Source of the DNA: an uncultured Spartobacteria bacterium
GTDB taxonomy: Bacteria; Verrucomicrobiota; Verrucomicrobiia; Chthoniobacterales; JAATET01
DNA length: 64,000 nt
Reading direction: 5' to 3'
Assembly: GCA_938011325.1 (NCBI GenBank)
Contig: CALLUD010000013.1
Span: 37,677 to 101,676, forward strand
Under the pieces are notes generated by a model. The model ran no database searches. It worked only from the letters and a program-made list of their open reading frames with translations, and had not been told where the DNA came from. Numbering within the stretch: position 1 is the stretch's first letter; each line of letters starts with the position of its first letter. Shown here piece by piece: positions 46,889 through 54,994 of the stretch. A program made the translations under genes and the position numbers.

Positions 46889-47362
46889 TCACGCAAAATC
46901 GAGTTCCAATTCGCGGGCATATAGAGACACCGCTGAATCGGTAACGAGAACGGTTCTGCGCGCCGAAGCCACCGAAATCCCGCAAAACCAAAATCCCTGC
47001 CCGAACGCCCTTCCCATATGAAGTGCGCGAATTTTGCGGAACCCGACAACGCTCCGCAAGCCCGCGTTCCTCCCTCTCAAAAAATGCGCCCATTCCTTTG
47101 CGACGCCGGATCGTTTCCTCATCCGAAGCGGCCGTGGACACGCCGGAAGCCGCGATGGACAGGATCAAATCGGCGATGGACGCACTGGAAGGGGTCATGG
47201 ACCGACCTCAAATCACGATGGACGAGGCTCAAGCAGCGACGGACAAACCTCAAACGCCCGTGGACGGACCTCAAATGGCGTCGGGCAGACTTCAAATCCT
47301 CATGGCCACGGCGCAAATACCGTTCCCGACACCTTGAATGACCTGGCCACCCACGGCTTCGG
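46889..47362. other. gap between PEP-CTERM gene and defence island
   Basis: 474 bases with no secure gene. The main content is a nine-unit 21-bp minisatellite (separate entry). A 104-codon frame on the plus strand (47,023-47,337) spans it, but all frames through the array are open because the period is a multiple of three. Confidence 0.6.
47134..47322. repeat. nine-unit 21-bp minisatellite
   Basis: Units start at 47,134, 47,155, 47,176, 47,197, 47,218, 47,239, 47,260, 47,281 and 47,302, each exactly 21 bases, with consensus close to atggacvnacctcaaatcvcg. On the plus strand the units translate to heptads of the form M-D-x-x-Q-x-x. Unit sequences differ enough to be old, but the period is never broken. 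Confidence 0.9.
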
Positions 47363-47869
47363 TCAACCTTCGAATAGCTCGCTCTGCGTCGGCTTCGGCG
47401 GCGGGAGTTCGCGCACTTCGATCAATCCATCGGCCACCTTCGCCAGCGGGCCGTCGTGCGTGTAGAGGATGTCGGCTTTGCGAACGAGCGCCGTGGCCAG
47501 AATCATGATGTCCGCCTTGATCTTCGACTTCTCCGTCCCGGGGAATGCTTCCCGCACCTGCTCGCGCAGATGTGGGTTGCGTTCAGCGGCATCCCGCCAG
47601 AGACCTGCGGCGACTGCGGCGGTGCGCACATCGAAGGGCGGCAGCTGAAATCTCCGGTTCAGCACGTCGAGGAGGCTGGTGTGCTGCGGCTTGGGGACAC
47701 CGGAAAGAAACTCCGACACGACCACCGATGGAACGAGGACCTGTGCATCCGACTCGTCCAGCTCTTCGAACAATGCCTGCGCCCGGTGAATCATCTCCTC
47801 CTGTCCCGCAGTTGCGATCCCGCGCACGCCCCAGATGAGGATGTGATTGTCGAGGCAGACGCGCTTCAT
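47363..47869 (-). CDS. PIN-domain ribonuclease-like protein
   Basis: 168 residues. PIN fold with the acidic set MKRVCLDNHILIWG, VPSVVVSEFL, KADIMILATALVRKADILYT and HDGPLA. It resembles VapC toxins but is longer than the usual 130-140 residues. Its ATG overlaps the stop of the upstream 264-residue gene (ATGA), as in toxin-antitoxin pairs, yet the partner is far larger than a VapB antitoxin. It is the last gene of the island, downstream of hsdR. The likely role is defence or stress-linked RNA cleavage. Confidence 0.8.
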   Translation of the reverse strand: MKRVCLDNHILIWGVRGIATAGQEEMIHRAQALFEELDESDAQVLVPSVVVSEFLSGVPKPQHTSLLDVLNRRFQLPPFDVRTAAVAAGLWRDAAERNPHLREQVREAFPGTEKSKIKADIMILATALVRKADILYTHDGPLAKVADGLIEVRELPPPKPTQSELFEG

Positions 47870-48660
47870 GGCAGGTCACCCTCCCGGATGCGCGAGGCGA
47901 AGAGATCGACGTCCTCCACATCGTCATAGGCACCTTGGGCGGCTTTGCGCAGTTCCTCGAAGGCTCTGCTCACATTGCCGCGTTGATAGCGGAGAATCTC
48001 CTCCACGCGGAAATAGACGATCGTCCCATCCTGCGCGTCCCAGGTCGCGCGTCCGCGCAATGCCGCTTCGGAATACAACCGGCTGCCCAGCTCGCGACTC
48101 TGCTCCTCGGAGATATCGCCGTAAACCACCTCGCGCTCGGAAACCCGCAGTCGCACCCGTGGCTTCACGCCGCCCACGCGCTCGATCTTCCCGTAAAGAA
48201 CCGTCTCGCCGCGCTGATACTCCGGTGCCGGCACCTCGATGGCGAAATCCGGCTCCAGATCCAGCAACGGTCGCTCGCCCTCGCCATTCCAGAATTGGGT
48301 GCGCCCTCGATGGTCCCGCGAGAATCGCGTCAACGTGCGCAGACCTTCGAGGCTCCGGGCGGGCAGGCCGCGGAAATTGCGGTTCGACGTCGCGGTGACC
48401 AGCTCCGCGTAGGCGGAGAGAGCGACTTCCGCGCGATTGCTGGCAAAGGCAAAGCCGATGCTTTCATCCTTCACCTGCGAGAGCCCGACGATCAACTCCT
48501 CGGCCGCGTCCGGATGCTCGCGCGCCGCAATCGCCAGCACCGTCTGCTCGGCGGCAACGAGAAGCTGCGCAAGATCGCTGGCCGGGATGAGGTGGGGCCG
48601 CACGCCCTCGCCCGTCAGGCGGATGGTGAAAAGTGGCTTTTCCGTGTCTGCGGCCATCAA
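47866..48660 (-). CDS. large partner protein of the PIN module
   Basis: 264 residues, no signal peptide or membrane segment. The N-terminal alpha/beta part (about 1-120, LAQLLVAAEQTVLAIA) is followed by a probable small beta-barrel domain (about 150-240: ETVLYGKIERVGGVKPRVRL, LRGRATWDAQDGTIVYFRVE) and an acidic tail. The beta-barrel region has the same order of strands and glycines as the partner of the other PIN gene (54,995). It is coupled to the PIN gene by ATGA. It is a candidate non-canonical antitoxin or sensor; I do not recognise a named family. Confidence 0.65.
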   Translation of the reverse strand: MMAADTEKPLFTIRLTGEGVRPHLIPASDLAQLLVAAEQTVLAIAAREHPDAAEELIVGLSQVKDESIGFAFASNRAEVALSAYAELVTATSNRNFRGLPARSLEGLRTLTRFSRDHRGRTQFWNGEGERPLLDLEPDFAIEVPAPEYQRGETVLYGKIERVGGVKPRVRLRVSEREVVYGDISEEQSRELGSRLYSEAALRGRATWDAQDGTIVYFRVEEILRYQRGNVSRAFEELRKAAQGAYDDVEDVDLFASRIREGDLP

Positions 48661-48769
48661 CCTAGTTCGTTTCCGTGAAACAACAAGCCACCTTCGTTAC
48701 TGCGAAGCCGCGAGCAAACATCGAGGGTGCAAGCGCGGGAGCCCATGCTTCCGAGAGTAAAAGATTTAT

Positions 48770-51700
48770 TTAGGAATGCGACCACTCATCCGCCAGCGCT
48801 TCAGCCTGCTTGAGCACGGTGACCACCGCGGCCTCCTGCCCTTCGGGCGGGTATTTGTATTTCTTGAGGAGCCGCTTGATGAGGATGCGCATTCTGGCCC
48901 GCACGCTGTCGCGCACCTGCCAGTCCACCGTCGTGCTCTTGCGAAGTTGTTCGGTCAGCTCCACCGCGAGCTTTTTGAGCGTGGTGTCGCCCATTTCCCG
49001 CAGCACTTCCGGGCGCTCGGCAAGCGCGTCGTAGAAGGCCACTTCGTCCGGACTGAGGCCTAGCTGTTCGTTGCGATCCAGCGCCTCCTTCACGTCGTTG
49101 GCCATCTGGATGAGTTCTTCGATGACCTGGGCGGTCTCAATGGCACGGTTGTGATACTTGCGCAGCGTCTCCAGAAGGCGGTCGCTGAATTTCTTGTGGA
49201 GCACGACATTCGTCCGGGTTCGCGCCTTGATCTCGTCACGCAGGAGCTTTTCCAACAACTCCACCGCGAGGTTCCTCTGCGGCATGTTGCGAACGTCTTC
49301 GAGGAATTCCGGAGAAAGCAGGCCGATGTTCGGCTTCTCCAGACCGGCAAGTTGAAAGATGTCCACGACGCCCTCGGACACGATGGCGTTGTCGAGAATC
49401 TGGCGGAGCGCGGAGTGCTTCTCGGCCTCGGTGAGCTTCCGGTCCACCGTGGTGTATTTCACGATGACGGCTTTCACCGCGCTGAAGAACGCGATCTCGG
49501 TGCGCACCGCCTCCGCTTCGTCGAGCGTGCCGCAGAGCGCGAAGGCGCGGGTGATCGACGTGACGAGATCGAGGAAACGCTTTTTGCCGTCGGGCAGCTT
49601 TTCCTGATCGAGCACCCAGTTGGCCGCGGGCACGAGCAGCGCGGTGGGGTTGGTCGGGTAGCCCGAATAGTCGAAACCGTGGAAGAGCCCGCGCAGGGCG
49701 TCGAGGTCGGCGAGCAGCTTGGGCAAGGCCTCCTCGGCGGTGCGCGTGGGCTGGCCGCGGCCGTGGGAGTCGGCGTAGGTCTTCATCGCCGCCTTCAGGT
49801 CGTTGGCAATGCCGATGTAGTCCACCACGAGGCCGCCAGGCTTGTCCTTGAACACGCGGTTCACGCGCGCGATGGCCTGCATGAGGTTGTGCCCCTTCAT
49901 CGGCTTGTCGACATACATCGTGTGGCAGCACGGCGCGTCGAAGCCGGTCAGCCACATGTCGCGCACGATCACGAGGCGCAGCGGGTCGTCGGGATCCTTG
50001 AAACGCTTTTCGAGACGCTTCTTCTGGCGCTTGGTCGTGACGTGCGGCTGGAGCGCCTGGTCGTCGGACGCGCTGCCGGTCATCACGACTTTGATCGCCC
50101 CTTTTTCGATGTCGGGATCGTGCCATTCGGGCCGAATTGCGACGATGGCATCGTAGAGGCGCGCGCAGATGTCGCGGCTCATGCCGACGATCATCGCCTT
50201 GCCGGGCATGACGGCGTTGCGCTTCTCGAAATGAGCCACGAGGTCGGCGGCGATCGCCTCGATGCGTTCCTTCGCGCCGACGAGTTTTTCGAGCGTGGAC
50301 CAGATGCCCTTGGTCTTCTCGCGCACGACTTCGTCGTCCTCGCCGACGATCTCCTCGACCTCGGCGCTGAGCTTTTCGATCTCGGCCTTGTTGACGTCGA
50401 GTTTGGCGAGGCGGCTTTCGTAGCGGATTTCCACCGTGGCGCCGTCGTCCACCGCGTCCTGAATGTCGTAGATGCTGATGTAGTCGCCAAAGACGGCGCG
50501 CGTGTCCTTGTCGTCGCGCTCGATCGGCGTGCCGGTGAAGCCAATGAACGTCGCGCTGGGCAACGCATCGCGGAGATGCTTGGCGAAGCCGTAGCTGTAT
50601 TTGCCGGTCTGCGTGTTCAGACGCGCCTTGAGTCCGTAGTGCGAGCGATGCGCTTCGTCGGAGATCACTACGATGTTGGAACGTGTGTTTAGTGGGAACG
50701 TATTCCCGCTGGCTCCAACATCGCCCTCACCTACGCCAACATCGCCCTCACCCCCGACCCCTCTCCCAGAGGTAGAGGGGAGATGAGCAGAGATTTGATG
50801 AAGGACGGATTCGGTGTCGGCGAGGACCTCCTTGTTTTTAAAACGGAGGACGGTGTTGCCGGTGGCTCGGAGGTAGGCGTCCCGCTTCGCGTCGTGTGCC
50901 TTGGCTTCCGGTGACTCGTGGGATTCGCCATCACATTCGACAATCAACGCCGCTTCTGCGGAGTAGAAGTCGCAGATATATTCCCCAAACTGATGTTGCC
51001 GCCGGAACTTCACGCCTGCGAGTTGACGGTTGCGCAGCAACTCCCACAGCAGTTCTTCTGCAGGCGTTTGCTTCTCCCGCAATTCCCGCGCCCGCTTGAC
51101 CAGTCCTGCCACCGGCAATCCACCGCGATACTGTGCAGCGCCTTCATGTCCACTCCCTCTCCCATTGGGAGAGGGGCGGGGTGAGGGCGATTCAGAAGTT
51201 TGCGGAGGCGCAAACTTCTGAATCGTAGTGAAAATGATCCCGCCCGCCTGGCGCGAAGCGAGTTTGGCGCGGAGTTCTTCGCGGCTCTCGGCCTGCTCGG
51301 GCGTCTGCCGCAGGAGCTCCTGGGCGGCGCAAAAGGTTTCGTAGAGCTGGCCATCGAGGTCGTTGCGATCGGTGACCACGACGATCGTCGGGTTTTTCAT
51401 CTCCGGCTGCTGGATGAGCTTCCCCGCGTAGCAAACCATCGAGATGCTCTTGCCCGAGCCCTGCGTGTGCCAGACGATGCCGGCCTTGCGCGAGCCGGGC
51501 GCGACCTCCCGGCCATACGTTGCCCGCTCCTCGATTCGGGGGTTCGATTCCGTTGCCGCGGCAATAAGTGTCACGCGCACCGCCTCCCGCACGGCGTGGA
51601 ACTGGTGATAGCCGGCGATCTTTTTGATGATCCGATCGCCGTCCTGCTCGAAGAGGATGAAGTGCTTGAGGTAGTCGAGGAACAGCTCGCGGTCGAAGAA

Positions 51701-52411
51701 CCCGCGCACGATCTTCTCGGCCTCGAATTCGAGCTGCGGCTTGTCGTCCTCGTTCTTGATCGTGCGCCACGGCTGGAAGCGCTCGCGGTTGGCGGTGAGC
51801 GAGCCGACGCGGGCGGTGACTCCATCGCTCACGACCAAGGCCGCGTTGTAGTTAAAAATGTCGGGAATCTCCTCCTTGTAGGTCTGGAGCTGCTGGTAGG
51901 CCTTCCAGACATCGGCGGATTCGTCGGCCAGGTTCTTCAGCTCGATGAGGGCGAGCGGGAGTCCGTTGATGAATACGACCAGATCGGGCCGGCGCGTCTT
52001 GTTCGGTCCCTTGATCGCGAACTGGTTGACGACGAGAAACTCGTTGGAGCCGAGACCGAGCGGGGAAAAGTCCACCAGCCGCAGATCCTCGTGCTTCACG
52101 CCGTCGCCCTCGCGCCAGCTCACGTCGAGCCCGTTGAGCAGCAGCCGGTGAAAATCGCGGTTGCGCTGTTCGGCGATCGGGTGGTCGAGCTTGAGCAGCC
52201 GCTGCACGGCCTCGTCGATCACCGTCGCCGGCACGCCGGGATTGAGCCGCGCCAGCGCACGCGTGAGCCGCCCGACCAACACCACCTCGCGGTAGTTCGC
52301 CCGCTCCGGGGCCGCACCGTCATGCGCGATGTCGGGACCGAAAACCGTTTCCCAGCCGCCTTCGCGGAACCAAGCGAGGGACAGTTCTTCGAGCTGGCCT
52401 TCGGTAATCAT
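48770..52411 (-). CDS. hsdR: type I restriction endonuclease subunit R with inserted DUF559 domain
   Basis: 1213 residues, about 165 more than usual. N-terminal nuclease: RPDLVVFINGLPLALIELKN (D...ExK). Motor: Walker A WHTQGSGKSISMV, motif Ia-like VVVTDRNDLDGQL, DEAH box VVISDEAHRSHYG, SATFIGFTGTP, and motif VI QAIARVNRVF after TGFDAP. The C-terminal helical domain follows. Between FTTIQKF (about residue 392) and NIVVISDEAH (about 575) sits a 170-residue insert made of a DUF559 domain with low-complexity flanks, in frame. Three partial copies of the first 56-90 codons lie upstream in the island. It acts with HsdM and HsdS as a DNA translocase and endonuclease. Confidence 0.94.
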   Translation of the reverse strand: MITEGQLEELSLAWFREGGWETVFGPDIAHDGAAPERANYREVVLVGRLTRALARLNPGVPATVIDEAVQRLLKLDHPIAEQRNRDFHRLLLNGLDVSWREGDGVKHEDLRLVDFSPLGLGSNEFLVVNQFAIKGPNKTRRPDLVVFINGLPLALIELKNLADESADVWKAYQQLQTYKEEIPDIFNYNAALVVSDGVTARVGSLTANRERFQPWRTIKNEDDKPQLEFEAEKIVRGFFDRELFLDYLKHFILFEQDGDRIIKKIAGYHQFHAVREAVRVTLIAAATESNPRIEERATYGREVAPGSRKAGIVWHTQGSGKSISMVCYAGKLIQQPEMKNPTIVVVTDRNDLDGQLYETFCAAQELLRQTPEQAESREELRAKLASRQAGGIIFTTIQKFAPPQTSESPSPRPSPNGRGSGHEGAAQYRGGLPVAGLVKRARELREKQTPAEELLWELLRNRQLAGVKFRRQHQFGEYICDFYSAEAALIVECDGESHESPEAKAHDAKRDAYLRATGNTVLRFKNKEVLADTESVLHQISAHLPSTSGRGVGGEGDVGVGEGDVGASGNTFPLNTRSNIVVISDEAHRSHYGLKARLNTQTGKYSYGFAKHLRDALPSATFIGFTGTPIERDDKDTRAVFGDYISIYDIQDAVDDGATVEIRYESRLAKLDVNKAEIEKLSAEVEEIVGEDDEVVREKTKGIWSTLEKLVGAKERIEAIAADLVAHFEKRNAVMPGKAMIVGMSRDICARLYDAIVAIRPEWHDPDIEKGAIKVVMTGSASDDQALQPHVTTKRQKKRLEKRFKDPDDPLRLVIVRDMWLTGFDAPCCHTMYVDKPMKGHNLMQAIARVNRVFKDKPGGLVVDYIGIANDLKAAMKTYADSHGRGQPTRTAEEALPKLLADLDALRGLFHGFDYSGYPTNPTALLVPAANWVLDQEKLPDGKKRFLDLVTSITRAFALCGTLDEAEAVRTEIAFFSAVKAVIVKYTTVDRKLTEAEKHSALRQILDNAIVSEGVVDIFQLAGLEKPNIGLLSPEFLEDVRNMPQRNLAVELLEKLLRDEIKARTRTNVVLHKKFSDRLLETLRKYHNRAIETAQVIEELIQMANDVKEALDRNEQLGLSPDEVAFYDALAERPEVLREMGDTTLKKLAVELTEQLRKSTTVDWQVRDSVRARMRILIKRLLKKYKYPPEGQEAAVVTVLKQAEALADEWSHS
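50744..51188 (-). mobile_element. DUF559 cassette with palindromic ends, inside hsdR
   Basis: About 445 bases carrying a DUF559/VSR-like nuclease domain: KRARELREKQTPAEELLWEL, FRRQHQFGEYICDFYSAE, ALIVECDGESHES, LRFKNKEVL. DUF559 is a PD-(D/E)xK-type fold; the Glu-x-Asp-Gly segment is its usual acidic site. Both ends are GC-rich palindromic sequences: CCCTCACCC...ACCCCTCTCCC...GAGGGG on one side, and CCCTCTCCC with GGGAGAGGGG followed by GGGTGAGGG on the other. Free-standing copies of such units are known in intergenic DNA of several phyla. Here the unit reads through in the hsdR frame. Confidence 0.75.
51189..51224. repeat. inverted repeat at cassette boundary
   Basis: GATTCAGAAGTTTGCG, four bases, then the exact reverse complement. 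One arm encodes the native hsdR residues IQKFA, and the other is its mirror copy at the edge of the DUF559 cassette. Confidence 0.85.
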
Positions 52412-52457
52412 CGAAGGGCACGCAAACGACTGATATGTAAGAGGGGCAGGCGCACCT

Positions 52458-54296
52458 TCAGGTGACTGGCTTCAGTGCGTTGGGTTGGTTTACGGCCTCG
52501 GTCGTGGCAGCGACGTCCGTGGTCGCCGGCAGCAATGATTCGAAGCCGCGCCGGATGATTGCTGCCATCAACTTCCTTCTTTGCACAAGGAATTCTTCGT
52601 AAGCTATCTGCTCCCATCCACTCGGCAACGCATGATACTCCTCCATGGCTTGCCACTCCTGTGGGGAAAATCGCGCCCGGATCGCCGGTACATATTCCCG
52701 CGGCGGCGTATCGCTGATATCGATGTTATCCGGCCATTCCAGGAGGGCGAAATTCGCCACCTGATTGATCACTTTCAAATCTTCCACTCCGTTCCGTTCC
52801 AGCCAGGCCCTCGGGAAAAGATGATGCCGCTCCAGCGCTTTCTTCGTCGCTCTGATCGTGGGATCGAGCAGATCGGAGACTTTCTTGTGCGAGAAAAGCA
52901 CGTGCGCACCGAGCCGGTTTTGCGCCGCCATATAAGCGAACAACTCGGGATTTCGCGCCGAGGAACTGTCCAGGTTAAAGGGCAGTGTGACGGTCCAGAA
53001 GTCATTCGTGAGCTCAGTGGCCATAATCCCCTCCAGGGTCTCCACGAAGCCATCGCCGACCTTTACGCCCTTTAAGCGGTTCAGGTCGCCGTCCATTATC
53101 GTCTCCGGCGAGTTGGTGTAACGCCCGGTCAAACTTGCTGCGAAGAACCAACGCCCGATCAGGCGCTGGAGTCGGTGTTCTGGTAAAGCAAAGCGTTTCC
53201 GCCCGATCAGATAGAAGGCGTAGGCATACAGAAGGGCCGTTTTCGATGAGATCATTTCCCCGCTGCGAAAACCCGCTCCGACCAGGCACGAGAGAAACTG
53301 GTGCCAGTGCACGAGGTTGAGCACCTCTCCTTGTGCCGACTGGAGCAGCGCGAATTGCTCGTCGCGTCGTGTTGCAGAAAACTCGCCGCTCTCCATGTCT
53401 TTGCCCCGCAAAATCTGATAGACGCTCTTCAATCTCCCCCGCTGGAATGCCAACGCCACAGCCACGCGCAGGAGCTGATCAGGATCCGGTTGGATGAAAT
53501 GGTTGAACGGCGAGGGCGGTGAATCGGGCGACGGTGCCTGGCGGGCGTTCCGGCAGAATTGCTCCAACGCGTGCCGTCCTTCGTCCCAGAAAACCGACAT
53601 CAACGTAAGAATGAAGTCGGCCTGGTTCAGTCGCACGCCTTCGCTGTTGATGCGCACGAAGATGTCGGCGACCTGTTCCTCATCCACCGAAGCAGCGATT
53701 TCCAGGGCCGTGAACGGATACTTTTGCAGGTCGAAAAGTCGGTCCAGATTGTGGCTGATCTGCGCCTCCTCCTCGTCGGTCAACGTGCCTTTGGCGGTGG
53801 CCAGCTGCTTCAGAAATCTCTTCACCATCTGGTAGCTCGACTCCCCGGAGGTCCAGAGCTCGGAAATGTTCGGGATCCATTCCGGATCCCGGCGCACCGC
53901 CGCATCGGCCACCTCGAACTTCCCGTCGCGCGGACGAAACGCGATCTCGATTTGCCGCTCGCGATAGTCTTCGTCCAATACCTTGCGCCCGCGGAACACC
54001 GCGTAGAGTGAAGTCAGGCGTTGTTGTCCATCCACGATTAGGCGGTGGGGCACCGGATGGGCTTTGGTGCCGACACCAATCTGCTTCACGCCCGTGCCCA
54101 CGGCATTTTCCCAGAAGAGGAAATATCCGACCGGGAACCCTCGATACATCGAATCGAACAGATCGCGAACCTTGGCGTTGGACCAGACAAAGGGACGCTG
54201 AATATCAGGCAGGCCGATGTCTCCAATGTCGATGTAGTGGAGCAAACCGCTCAGGTCATAGTCCACTTTCTTAAAACAGGTCTTCAGTTCACTCAT
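52458..54296 (-). CDS. DUF262/DUF1524 (GmrSD-like) defence protein
   Basis: 612 residues starting at MSELKTCFKKVDYDLSGLL; longer frames are antisense to other genes. An N-terminal DUF262 ParB/Srx-like domain (about 10-210) has LPDIQRPFVWSNAKVRDLFD and LIVDGQQRLTSLYAVF (the conserved DGQQR). The C-terminal DUF1524-like HNH part has ALERHHLFPRAWLERNG with NQVANFALLEW. GmrSD-type proteins are type IV restriction enzymes or related DNA-modification sensors. The ATG overlaps the stop of a truncated hsdR copy (ATGA). Full-length hsdR starts 46 bases downstream. Confidence 0.85.
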   Translation of the reverse strand: MSELKTCFKKVDYDLSGLLHYIDIGDIGLPDIQRPFVWSNAKVRDLFDSMYRGFPVGYFLFWENAVGTGVKQIGVGTKAHPVPHRLIVDGQQRLTSLYAVFRGRKVLDEDYRERQIEIAFRPRDGKFEVADAAVRRDPEWIPNISELWTSGESSYQMVKRFLKQLATAKGTLTDEEEAQISHNLDRLFDLQKYPFTALEIAASVDEEQVADIFVRINSEGVRLNQADFILTLMSVFWDEGRHALEQFCRNARQAPSPDSPPSPFNHFIQPDPDQLLRVAVALAFQRGRLKSVYQILRGKDMESGEFSATRRDEQFALLQSAQGEVLNLVHWHQFLSCLVGAGFRSGEMISSKTALLYAYAFYLIGRKRFALPEHRLQRLIGRWFFAASLTGRYTNSPETIMDGDLNRLKGVKVGDGFVETLEGIMATELTNDFWTVTLPFNLDSSSARNPELFAYMAAQNRLGAHVLFSHKKVSDLLDPTIRATKKALERHHLFPRAWLERNGVEDLKVINQVANFALLEWPDNIDISDTPPREYVPAIRARFSPQEWQAMEEYHALPSGWEQIAYEEFLVQRRKLMAAIIRRGFESLLPATTDVAATTEAVNQPNALKPVT

Positions 54297-54520
54297 GGGA
54301 TAACGCTGTATTGCTGATCTGTGGACCGACCTTGCGGCGTGCCATAGTAGAACCGCGCCAGCGAACGCGTGAGCCGCCCGACCAACACCACCTCGCGGTA
54401 GTTCGCCCGCTCCGGCGCCGCGCCGTCGTGCGCGATGTCGGGACCGAAGACTGTTTTCCAACCGCCGTCGCGGAACCAGCCGAGGCACTGTTGTTCGAGT
54501 TGGTCTTCGGTGATCGACAT
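54293..54520 (-). pseudogene. truncated hsdR 5' copy A
   Basis: 75 codons. The first 56 or so match the start of hsdR (FGPDIAHDGAAPERANYREV is identical), then the sequence changes to unrelated residues (YYGTPQGRSTDQQ). Its TGA overlaps the ATG of the DUF262 gene. It starts 9 bases after the PIN gene stop. It is too short for any nuclease activity. Confidence 0.88.
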
Positions 54521-54529
54521 GCGGGGGAT

Positions 54530-54991
54530 TCAGGGGAGCACGACGCCGGTTGGCGCATCCAAGACCACGACATCCAGCGTGGCACGCAGCGGGAGAAAAG
54601 CTTTCGCATCCGTGCTCAGCAATCGGGCACCGGCGACGTGTGCGGTGGCGGCTATCCAAATGTCGTTGTGGTCATGTTGAATCGGGAGGCCGCCCGCTTT
54701 CGCCTGAGTATGCAGCTCGGCGTAGGCCTCGTGGATGCGGCGGTCGCCGATTGGAATGACGGTCAAGCGCCGCTCAACGTCGGACCAACGGGCCAACCGG
54801 TCCGGCCCCCAGCCGCGCCCTTTGGCAAAGGCGAGCATTTCGCCGAGCGTGACCTCGCAGATCAGCGGTTTGAAGGGGCTGGCGGTGAGTTGGAACTGGC
54901 GTTCGATCTCCGCCGCCACGGGACTGCCGGCACGCGTCCAGTGCAGGACGATATTGGTATCGAGCAGATAGCCGCGCGCCGGAGGAGCCAT
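54530..54991 (-). CDS. PIN-domain toxin-like protein (VapC type)
   Basis: 153 residues. PIN acidic residues: GYLLDTNIVLHWTR, CEVTLGEMLAFAKG, HNDIWIAATAHVAGARLL and STDAKAF, close to the VapC pattern. It starts 3 bases after the stop of a 315-residue partner gene. It probably acts as an RNase whose activity is checked by the partner. It is followed, 9 bases on, by the truncated hsdR copy A. Confidence 0.88.
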   Translation of the reverse strand: MAPPARGYLLDTNIVLHWTRAGSPVAAEIERQFQLTASPFKPLICEVTLGEMLAFAKGRGWGPDRLARWSDVERRLTVIPIGDRRIHEAYAELHTQAKAGGLPIQHDHNDIWIAATAHVAGARLLSTDAKAFLPLRATLDVVVLDAPTGVVLP

Positions 54992-54994
54992 GGC

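Noticed and set aside
47134..47322. CRISPR array
   Set aside because: The units are adjacent without unique spacers and no cas genes are present.
47023..47337. 104-codon plus-strand gene over the 21-bp array
   Set aside because: All frames are open because of the 21-base period, there is no clear ribosome site, and the flanking codons look non-coding; kept only as a finding.
51530..51560. tRNA-like GGTTCGATTCC segment
   Set aside because: It lies inside hsdR and no cloverleaf can be drawn around it.
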